Below are positions 6,248 to 13,877 of a stretch of 64,000 bases of DNA, one piece after another. This stretch comes from Oscillospiraceae bacterium (lineage in GTDB: Bacteria; Bacillota; Clostridia; UMGS1840; HGM11507): positions 103,423 to 167,422 of the forward strand of contig SVKJ01000001.1 in NCBI GenBank assembly GCA_015068525.1. Direction: 5' to 3'. The stretch's first letter is position 1; each line of letters begins with the position of its first letter. A model generated the notes under the pieces. That model saw only the letters and a list, made by a program, of their open reading frames with translations. It did no database searches and was not told the DNA's origin. Both the position numbers and the translations under genes were made by a program.

Positions 6248-9200
6248 TTGAAATTAAAAAAAGGATTTAAAAGTTTTTCAGCTATTTTATTAGTATTCAC
6301 AATGCTTATGTCACTTTTACCTATAGGAGTTATGGCGACAGACAGCATCACGGTTTATGTTAGTGTGGTACAAGACGGAGAATTTACAACCGGAAAAAAC
6401 AAAGAAACAATGGCATATGTTCCGGTTACATTGGATATTGAGTCACCAACGATTGATGATGCATTTACCGCCCTGCACGATACCTATTATGTAGACGGAG
6501 CAAACGGCTATAGAACGACTGATATGGGGGCTTATATCTCCATCACGAAATTTTGGGGCATAGAATCTGAATATGCCGGCTACTGTAATAACAACCACGT
6601 TGCATGGAGTGTTAACGAAAAGGTTGAAGATAAAGCCCATCTCGTTTTTTGGTTCTATCAGGATACAAAAGGCTGGTCTGACGCATACACATTTTTTGAT
6701 AAAACTACCGCTACAGTGGCTAGTGAAGATGTTTTAAATCTGACTCTTATTAAGGAAGGGAATTCTCCGCTTTCCAATGCAGTGATTACTGTAGATGGCA
6801 AAGAGGTTCCTGACAAAATAACCGATGCCGAGGGTAAGGTTTCTCTGTCGTTTGAAGAAGGTGGTACATATACGGTTTCTGCTAAATTTGACGGTTCATA
6901 CATTGTACCTCCCGTTTGTATTGTTACTGTAACGGAAGAAGGTAAAACAGATGCGGAATATGTAGCGGAAGACAAAGAAGCACTCTCTGTTACTTATACT
7001 AACGAACAAAACATTACTCTTCCAAAAACAGGCAAAAGTGGGAAAACCAGAATTGAATGGATTTCTGATAGTTCGAGTATAAATGCTGATACAGGCGTAG
7101 TCACTATTCCCGATGAAGATACAATGGTCACCTTGACAGCTACAATCTGGTGCAATGAAGCATCAGATACTAAAACATTTCCCATTAATATTCCCGGACG
7201 ACTTAACACTGCGAAAAAAATAATAGAATCAAGTACTGTTAAACCGATAGAATATACCAATTCAACAGGTTCGGGATTTAAATATGACTCTGTGACAGAT
7301 GACACCAATATATTAGCTTTGGTATGTGAACTAATAAATGATGATGGTATTACTGTGGCGTTTGCTGAGAATTTTACTCCAACAGATATTATTGCCCAAG
7401 ATGGCACTATCACTTACCCAAAAGATGATGTAAAAGAAATTATCCTGCCTATTATACTAACTTTTAATGAACAAAGTGAACAGATAAATGTAAGTGCTGT
7501 AATTCCAAAACATTCACAAACGAAAGCAGAAACCATAGATGCTATGAAATCAGATGTTGCAGCGTATATGAATGATCCTAAAGTGCTAAATGGCAACACT
7601 TCTTTAAACAATGTGAAGACTACACTTTTACTACCAGGTGGCAAGACATCAGGACTGTATATCGTATGGGCATCAAGCAACGAAGATGTAATTAAAGTCA
7701 CCGGAAATCCTGTTAGTTCTTCTTCTCATCCCTCAGGTGGTAAGTATGAGGTTAAGATTAATCGTCCGAATGTAGGAGAACAGGATGTAAATGTTACTTT
7801 GACAGCAACACTTGTCTATAAGGAAACTTCTATTATGTGTGGTGCAGGTCCTATGCCTGAGAAGTCAGATTGTCAGATTGCCTTTGATATTGTAGTTTCT
7901 GCTGTAACGCGTGAAGAAATGCAGACTGTTTTAGATGGTGCTGCATCTGATATTAAAGTTACGGATAAAAACGGTGCGATTGCAGACTTATCAAATATTA
8001 AGGATAACCTGTATTTTCCATCTTACGAGGGCTACACTACCACATGGAGTACAGAAAATCTGCCAATCACAATTCCCGATAAAGGATATGACAAATCCAC
8101 AGTAACTCGCCCTGTTTTAGGAGAAAATGTAACAGGAACAATAACTCTCACGCTTGCCAAAGGAAAAACAATTTTATCCAAAAACTTTGATGCCACAGTA
8201 TTAGCATGGACAGAATCTGAACTGGAAACGGAACGCGACAAGTTACAACGAATAGCGGATGCACTGACCTTCGATGAGATAAAAAATAAAAATACCGATG
8301 CTAATTCGGTTACATCAAATCTATATTTAAGACAAAATGCCAAAATTGATGGAGAAAAAGTTACTTTCAATACATACAATTCTGCATCTTATCCCTATCA
8401 AATTACATGGAACATTACACCAGGCGATGTAATTACATTCAGTAATGGCACAGGTAAGGTTACAGCACCTCTTAATACTACAGAAGTTAGCCTTGATGCT
8501 GAAATTACATTGAAGGCTTCTATCGAAGGTGTAAAAAGTGTTAAGAAAACAATTAAGATTACCATTCCAGGCTCTCGCAGTTTAAACACTGCTGAATCTT
8601 TAGAGGCTTTACTGGATGGTATTGCAGCACAAACAACAGATACAACCAACTGGGAGTCTTTTATGGCTATGGCTGCCTATGAAAAGGTACGTCCTTCGGG
8701 TTTGAAACTTACGGATACAGCAAAACAAAATATGATAAATATCTCACTTAATAGTATTTCTTCAGGAAATCCTGATGAATCCGTCTATGCTAAGACAATT
8801 CTTGATATGCAAAGTATTGGTATAAATCCTAAAGAGATTTATCCGGTCAACGGTAACACACCTGTAGATGTTGTGGCGGGGCTAAACAGTACTTCTCATC
8901 AAAGCGCAATCTGGACTGCTGCTTATACACTTCTTGCTTATCAGCAAGGTAACTATAGTACGGATACAAAGGAAGCGGATTTAGTTAATGCACTTTTAGA
9001 TACTCAACTTGAAAATGGCGGCTGGACTGCATTTGAAACAGCAGAGGCAGATGCTACAGGTATAGCTATCCTGGCACTTGCTAAATATTATAATGACAAT
9101 GCTGCTGTAAAGGATGCTATCGATAAGGCGGTTCATTATCTTAGTGAAGTTCAGCTCAGTAACGGTGGTTTTGGCGGAACATGGGGTGAGAATGCCAACA

Positions 9201-10513
9201 ATTCTGCCTGTGTCATTATGGGACTTAGTGCGATGGGCATCAACCCTGACACTGATAGCCGTTTCATCAAAAACGGTAACAGTGTTGTGGATAGACTTTT
9301 AGATTTTGCTTTGGAGGATAATAGCGGATTTGGGTTTAATGACGGTGATACAACGGTAAATGCTTATGCCACACAGCAGGGCTTTCCTGCTCTTATTGCG
9401 GTATATCAAGTAATTAAAAATGGTACAGCCTACAATGTCTATGACTTCAGTAGTAACACTCTGTCCCCAGGACGTGCTACAGGCACAGGTGCAGTTATAA
9501 CTCCATCTAAACCAAGTGGAGATAGTATCACTGTCAGAGTAACCATTAAGTCAGATACAGGCTATTGGCTAAATAACAAATCTGTAACCTTATCAGGTAC
9601 AGGTGCTACCGTATATCATGCCCTGATAAAAGCACTTGAAAACAGTGGCATCACTCAGGTAGGAGCTGAAAGCGGATATATTGAATCCATGACAAAAAGT
9701 GGACGCACATTGGCTGAGTTTAACGATAGTAAAAATTCCGGATGGATGTATAAAGTCAATGATACCTTGCCAAAGGTGGGTCTGACTGAATGCGAAATTA
9801 ATAACGGAGATAAAATTGTTTGGTTCTTTACTAATGACTGGACGACTGTTCCCGGCACAACAGGTTCCTTTGGTGGAAAAGGAACTTCTCCTAAAAAAGA
9901 TACAAATGAGGAAGAAGCCAAAAAGGAAGATGCCGAAATTCAAGAAAAACCCACTTTCACAGAAACCACTTTTTATGATGTTAAAAAAGAAGATTGGCAC
10001 TATAATTACATAAAGTATGTATATGAAAATAATCTTATGTGTGGTACGGGTAACGGTTTTGAGCCTGAAGGTAAAATGTCAAGAGCTACGCTCGTAACCG
10101 TTCTTTACAGAATGGCAAAGCCTGAAAGTGTTGAAAGCACACATAACTTTAAAGATGTAGTTAAAGGTCAGTGGTATTCTGATGCGGTTGCTTGGGCGGC
10201 TGCAAAAGGAATTGTAAATGGTATCACAAGCACAGAGTTTGCACCCGATAGTGATATATCCCGTGAACAGATGGCACTTATTATCTATCGTTTTGCAAAA
10301 ATGCAGGGTTATGATGTAACTAATAAGGCTGAAATTTCAAGCTTTGCAGATACAGGTGATGTAAGTGATTGGGCACTTGATGCAATTTCTTGGGCAAACA
10401 AAGCTGAACTTGTAAATGGTACAAGTGAAACTACACTTTCACCGAAAGCTACCGCAACCCGTGCTCAGGTTGCGAAAGTTCTGATGCGTTTTTGTGAGAA
10501 TGTAATAAAATAA
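6248..10513 (+). CDS. SLH-anchored transcobalamin-like B12 capture protein
   Basis: A 1421-residue exported surface protein. A signal peptide spans about 1-31. Next is a DUF4430-like beta domain (about 34-150), a carboxypeptidase-regulatory/Cna-B-like domain (about 164-230) and several degenerate bacterial Ig-like repeats (about 243-775). An alpha/alpha barrel of prenyltransferase/cobalamin-binding type follows (about 778-1070, with ENGGWTAFET and SNGGFGGTWG repeats). It ends with a DUF4430 transcobalamin-C-terminal-like domain (about 1093-1200, SGWMYKVN and GDKIVWFF) and three SLH domains (about 1241-1415). Barrel plus DUF4430 is the fold order of animal transcobalamin and intrinsic factor. 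With the B12 riboswitch upstream, I infer it binds cobalamin at the cell wall. The start is a TTG (RBS AAAGGA, 10 nt). The ATG at 6229 is out of frame. Confidence 0.85.
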   Translation: MKLKKGFKSFSAILLVFTMLMSLLPIGVMATDSITVYVSVVQDGEFTTGKNKETMAYVPVTLDIESPTIDDAFTALHDTYYVDGANGYRTTDMGAYISITKFWGIESEYAGYCNNNHVAWSVNEKVEDKAHLVFWFYQDTKGWSDAYTFFDKTTATVASEDVLNLTLIKEGNSPLSNAVITVDGKEVPDKITDAEGKVSLSFEEGGTYTVSAKFDGSYIVPPVCIVTVTEEGKTDAEYVAEDKEALSVTYTNEQNITLPKTGKSGKTRIEWISDSSSINADTGVVTIPDEDTMVTLTATIWCNEASDTKTFPINIPGRLNTAKKIIESSTVKPIEYTNSTGSGFKYDSVTDDTNILALVCELINDDGITVAFAENFTPTDIIAQDGTITYPKDDVKEIILPIILTFNEQSEQINVSAVIPKHSQTKAETIDAMKSDVAAYMNDPKVLNGNTSLNNVKTTLLLPGGKTSGLYIVWASSNEDVIKVTGNPVSSSSHPSGGKYEVKINRPNVGEQDVNVTLTATLVYKETSIMCGAGPMPEKSDCQIAFDIVVSAVTREEMQTVLDGAASDIKVTDKNGAIADLSNIKDNLYFPSYEGYTTTWSTENLPITIPDKGYDKSTVTRPVLGENVTGTITLTLAKGKTILSKNFDATVLAWTESELETERDKLQRIADALTFDEIKNKNTDANSVTSNLYLRQNAKIDGEKVTFNTYNSASYPYQITWNITPGDVITFSNGTGKVTAPLNTTEVSLDAEITLKASIEGVKSVKKTIKITIPGSRSLNTAESLEALLDGIAAQTTDTTNWESFMAMAAYEKVRPSGLKLTDTAKQNMINISLNSISSGNPDESVYAKTILDMQSIGINPKEIYPVNGNTPVDVVAGLNSTSHQSAIWTAAYTLLAYQQGNYSTDTKEADLVNALLDTQLENGGWTAFETAEADATGIAILALAKYYNDNAAVKDAIDKAVHYLSEVQLSNGGFGGTWGENANNSACVIMGLSAMGINPDTDSRFIKNGNSVVDRLLDFALEDNSGFGFNDGDTTVNAYATQQGFPALIAVYQVIKNGTAYNVYDFSSNTLSPGRATGTGAVITPSKPSGDSITVRVTIKSDTGYWLNNKSVTLSGTGATVYHALIKALENSGITQVGAESGYIESMTKSGRTLAEFNDSKNSGWMYKVNDTLPKVGLTECEINNGDKIVWFFTNDWTTVPGTTGSFGGKGTSPKKDTNEEEAKKEDAEIQEKPTFTETTFYDVKKEDWHYNYIKYVYENNLMCGTGNGFEPEGKMSRATLVTVLYRMAKPESVESTHNFKDVVKGQWYSDAVAWAAAKGIVNGITSTEFAPDSDISREQMALIIYRFAKMQGYDVTNKAEISSFADTGDVSDWALDAISWANKAELVNGTSETTLSPKATATRAQVAKVLMRFCENVIK

Positions 10514-10529
10514 GAATTTAAGGTATTTT

Positions 10530-10561
10530 GCGAACAGTTAGAGTAAAAACTGACTGCTCGC
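10530..10561 (+). terminator. Intercistronic hairpin after the first B12-operon gene
   Basis: A 12-bp stem (GCGAACAGTTAG with CTGACTGCTCGC, G-U pairs allowed) followed by TTTCGCCTTTTT. It is a weak or partial terminator, or an mRNA processing/stability element that lowers expression of the downstream genes relative to the first. Confidence 0.55.
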
Positions 10562-10589
10562 TTTCGCCTTTTTAAAAGGAGCATTAAAA

Positions 10590-12203
10590 ATGAAGAGATT
10601 TATATCAATGTTTTTAATACTGATAATATGTTTATCAACTTATGTTACATCTTTTGCTAAAATAAATTATGATATTGATTTTGTTTTAAATGATATTGCT
10701 TCATATATATTAAAAACTGTACCAAATCCAAAAGTAGGTTCTGTTGGAGGGGAATGGACGGTTTTAGGTCTTTCGCGAAGTGGTATAGAGATTACGGATG
10801 AATACTATATGAACTATTATGAAAATGCAGAAGAATATGTGAAGAAAAATAAAGGTAATCTTCACGATAAGAAATATACTGAATATGCAAGAGTTATTGT
10901 TGCCCTTACATCTATCGGTAAAAGTCCTGAAGATGTTGCAGGTTATAATCTTCTAACACCACTTGGCGATTATGAAAAAACAATTTGGCAAGGAATAAAT
11001 GGAGCAATATGGGCACTTATTGCACTTGATTGCGGAAATTATGATATGCCGGATAATCCTGATGCTACCATTCAGGCAACAAGAGAGATGTATATAAACT
11101 ATATTCTTGATAATCGGACATCAGATGGAGGATGGGCGCTTTCAGGAGATACAGCAAATCCTGATATTACGGGAATGGCACTTTGTGCTCTTTCGAAATA
11201 TCAGTATAATAAGAGTGTGAAAAACGCAATAAACACAGCACTTGATACAATGAGTAAAAATCAGGATGATAAAGGAGGCTTTTCGAGTTTTGGAACTCCG
11301 AATTCTGAAAGTTGTGTTCAAATGCTTGTTGCTCTTAGTGAACTTGGTATTTCAATTAATGATTCGCGGTTTGTTAAAAACGGATATACGATTTTAGATA
11401 ATCTTATGACCTGCTATGTTCGGGGAAAAGGATTTACTCACGAAAATGGTGGGAACAGTTCAAATCTTATGGCAACCGAGCAGGCTTTTTATGGTATAGT
11501 TTCAGTAAAGAGAGCAAGTACAGGTAAACCCGGTTTGTTCCAAATGTCTGATGCAGTTTCCTTTTTTGAAAATACTGAGTCTTTGATTGGGTTGAAAAAT
11601 AAAAATAAAGATGTTATGAAAATGGATGTTATTCTTCCGGGTAAGACTTTTACAGATATAGCAGAATATAAAGAAAAAACAAAAATTGAAGCATTGGCTG
11701 AAAGGGGAATTATAAACGGTAAGTCAGAAAATATTTTTGATCCGGACGGTACAATGACACGTGCAGAATTTGCAACTATTATAACCAAAGGTCTTGGCAT
11801 TTATAAAAAGAGCAACATTGTTTTTAAAGATGTAAATGTAAATGATTGGTTTTACAACTATGTTTCTATTGCATATTCTTACGGAATTATAAAAGGTATA
11901 TCGGAAAATGAGTTTAATCCAAACGGAACGGTAAGTCGTGAAGAAGCAGCAGTTATGATTGCAAGGGCTTCGGAACTATGTGGTATGGATACCGAAATGG
12001 ATATTCGCATGGTCCGTGATGTTCTTGCTCAGTTTTCAGACTATATTTCAAGTTCAGAATGGTCGCAAAGTTCACTTGCCTTTTGCTACAGTGAAAAAAT
12101 CCTTGATGACAGTGTTATGGATATAAAACCGAAAGAAGCGGTTACAAGAGGAGAATTTGCATCCATGTTTTATAAAATGATTTCTCTTGCAGAACTTATT
12201 TAA
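10590..12203 (+). CDS. SLH-anchored alpha/alpha-barrel protein (transcobalamin N-domain-like)
   Basis: A 537-residue exported protein. The signal peptide ends near residue 23 (TSFA). An alpha/alpha toroid follows (about 25-325), with repeats such as TSDGGWALSG and DDKGGFSSFG spaced as in the barrel of the preceding gene. Three SLH domains close it (about 346-407, 408-470 and a divergent one at 478-536). Unlike its neighbour it has no DUF4430 domain. The missing half is encoded by the next gene, 11 nt downstream. I infer it supplies the barrel half of a split cobalamin-binding receptor. AAGGAG precedes the ATG. A role as a generic cell-wall protein cannot be excluded from sequence. Confidence 0.75.
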   Translation: MKRFISMFLILIICLSTYVTSFAKINYDIDFVLNDIASYILKTVPNPKVGSVGGEWTVLGLSRSGIEITDEYYMNYYENAEEYVKKNKGNLHDKKYTEYARVIVALTSIGKSPEDVAGYNLLTPLGDYEKTIWQGINGAIWALIALDCGNYDMPDNPDATIQATREMYINYILDNRTSDGGWALSGDTANPDITGMALCALSKYQYNKSVKNAINTALDTMSKNQDDKGGFSSFGTPNSESCVQMLVALSELGISINDSRFVKNGYTILDNLMTCYVRGKGFTHENGGNSSNLMATEQAFYGIVSVKRASTGKPGLFQMSDAVSFFENTESLIGLKNKNKDVMKMDVILPGKTFTDIAEYKEKTKIEALAERGIINGKSENIFDPDGTMTRAEFATIITKGLGIYKKSNIVFKDVNVNDWFYNYVSIAYSYGIIKGISENEFNPNGTVSREEAAVMIARASELCGMDTEMDIRMVRDVLAQFSDYISSSEWSQSSLAFCYSEKILDDSVMDIKPKEAVTRGEFASMFYKMISLAELI

Positions 12204-12214
12204 GGAGGAATTAA

Positions 12215-12997
12215 ATGAGAAAACATTATAAAAAGATTTTAACAGGTTTTGTAATTTTAATATTGTTAGTTATTGCTTTTTTGTGTGGTGGTGATGCACC
12301 TGGGCTTAGCAATTATACTTTAAGGTCAAAAGAAAATACAAATACTAAACAGGTTGAGGAAATCAAAGAAACAAAAACTATTAAAGAAAACGACTCTTTA
12401 TGCGAAAGTGATTTCCAACAAAAAAATGAAAACAAAAATCTTAAATATCAGGAAGAAACTAAAATTGTTATAAAAGAAAACACAGAAGAGAATAAACAAA
12501 AAAACGATTCAATGCTTAATGAAAATCCTGTACCTGTCAAGCCTGAAAATATATCGGTTGCAGATAAAGAACTTACTTGTACACTATCTGTAAGGTGCGA
12601 TACGGTTTTAAATAATATTGGATGGCTTGATGACAAAAAAACAGATATAGTGCCAAAAGACGGCGTTATATTTGAAAAAAAGACTGTTGTTTTCTACGAA
12701 GGCGAAAGTGTTTTCAATGTGCTTATGCGGGAAATGAAACGAAGTAAGATACATCTGGAATTTGAAAACACTCCTTTATATAACAGTGCCTATATTGAAG
12801 GTGTAGCCAATATTTACGAATATGACTTAGGCGAACTGTCAGGATGGATGTATAAAGTTAATGGGTGGTTTCCTAATTACGGATGTTCACTATATCAGCT
12901 TAAAGAGGGTGATAATGTGGAATGGGTATATACGTGCGATCTTGGAGTAGATGTAGGTGGAGAATATTCAAAAGGAAATGGTAAATATAATGAATGA
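12215..12997 (+). CDS. Membrane-anchored DUF4430 (transcobalamin C-domain-like) protein
   Basis: A 260-residue protein with an N-terminal hydrophobic anchor (about 8-26). It ends in LCGG, which is not a canonical lipobox because Leu replaces the small residue before Cys. A long charged Glu/Lys/Asn-rich linker follows (about 30-115), then one DUF4430 domain (about 117-245). That domain carries SGWMYKVNG and GDNVEWVY, as in the C-terminal domain of the 1421-residue protein. It probably stands off the membrane beside the transporter and contributes the beta-domain half of a cobalamin-binding site. Its stop overlaps the start of the ECF T gene, so translation is likely coupled. Ligand binding is inferred from operon context. 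Confidence 0.78.
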   Translation: MRKHYKKILTGFVILILLVIAFLCGGDAPGLSNYTLRSKENTNTKQVEEIKETKTIKENDSLCESDFQQKNENKNLKYQEETKIVIKENTEENKQKNDSMLNENPVPVKPENISVADKELTCTLSVRCDTVLNNIGWLDDKKTDIVPKDGVIFEKKTVVFYEGESVFNVLMREMKRSKIHLEFENTPLYNSAYIEGVANIYEYDLGELSGWMYKVNGWFPNYGCSLYQLKEGDNVEWVYTCDLGVDVGGEYSKGNGKYNE

Positions 12998-13877
12998 ATT
13001 TAAAACATACCATCCAATTGTAAATTTTACATATTTTGCATTTGTAATTGTTTTTTCCTGCTTTTTTATGCATCCGTTGTGCCTTGTTATTTCGCTTGTA
13101 TCAGGATTTTTATATTCTGTCATACTGAAAGGAAAAAAACAGGTCAAAATTAATTTTATGTATATGCTTCCAATGTTAATTGTAATGGCGCTTATAAACC
13201 CTGCTTTTAATCACGAAGGTGTAACTGTTATAACATACCTACCAAGCGGAAACCCTCTTACATTTGAATCCATAGTTTACGGGCTGTGTTCGGCTACAAT
13301 GATCATAAGTGTTATATGCCATTTTGCATGCTTTAATGAAGTTATGACTAGTGATAAGTTTATCTATCTGTTTGGTAAAATTATTCCTGCATTGTCACTT
13401 ATAATATCAATGACACTACGCTTTGTGCCTAAGTTTGCATCTCAAATAAAAATCGTAAGCAATGCACAAAAGTGTATAGGGCGTGATGTTTCAAACGGCA
13501 GTGTTATAAAACGCGTAAAGAGAGGACTTAATATTTTATCTATTATGACAACATGGTCTTTAGAGAATGCTATTGAAACTGCTGACAGTATGAAATCACG
13601 AGGATATGGCATACCGGGCAGAACAGCGTTTTCAATTTTCAGGTTTGACAGGAGAGATAAAAAAGCACTAATTTGTATTTTGATTTTGGGTATATATATA
13701 CTAACAGGAAACATAACAGGTGAAATGGATTTTAATTTTTTCCCATCTATACAAATGTCAAACATTTCTGTGTTCGGAATAAGCGTTTTTATGGCATATT
13801 TTTTACTGTGTGTATGTCCTGTAATTATTGAACTTTGGGAGGTGAAAAAATGGAAAACATTAGTATCAAAAATTTAA
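12990..13877 (+). CDS. ECF transporter T-component (CbiQ/EcfT family)
   Basis: About 295 residues. The N-terminus FKTYHPIVNF is the standard EcfT opening. Membrane helices follow, then a cytoplasmic region with the Ala-Arg-Gly-type coupling motif (SMKSRGYG, about residue 200) and a last helix pair. It transmits ATPase movement to the S-component. I chose ATG 12990, overlapping the previous stop by 8 nt. A GTG at 12957 (with GGAG 9 nt upstream) and an ATG at 12978 are in-frame alternatives. It overlaps the next gene by 28 nt, so it is tightly coupled to the ATPase/S fusion. Confidence 0.88.
   Translation: MNEFKTYHPIVNFTYFAFVIVFSCFFMHPLCLVISLVSGFLYSVILKGKKQVKINFMYMLPMLIVMALINPAFNHEGVTVITYLPSGNPLTFESIVYGLCSATMIISVICHFACFNEVMTSDKFIYLFGKIIPALSLIISMTLRFVPKFASQIKIVSNAQKCIGRDVSNGSVIKRVKRGLNILSIMTTWSLENAIETADSMKSRGYGIPGRTAFSIFRFDRRDKKALICILILGIYILTGNITGEMDFNFFPSIQMSNISVFGISVFMAYFLLCVCPVIIELWEVKKWKTLVSKI

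Noticed and set aside
6443..9302. Several open frames antisense to, or in other frames of, the 1421-residue gene
   Set aside because: They mirror a real long gene, lack ribosome binding sites and show no family motifs.
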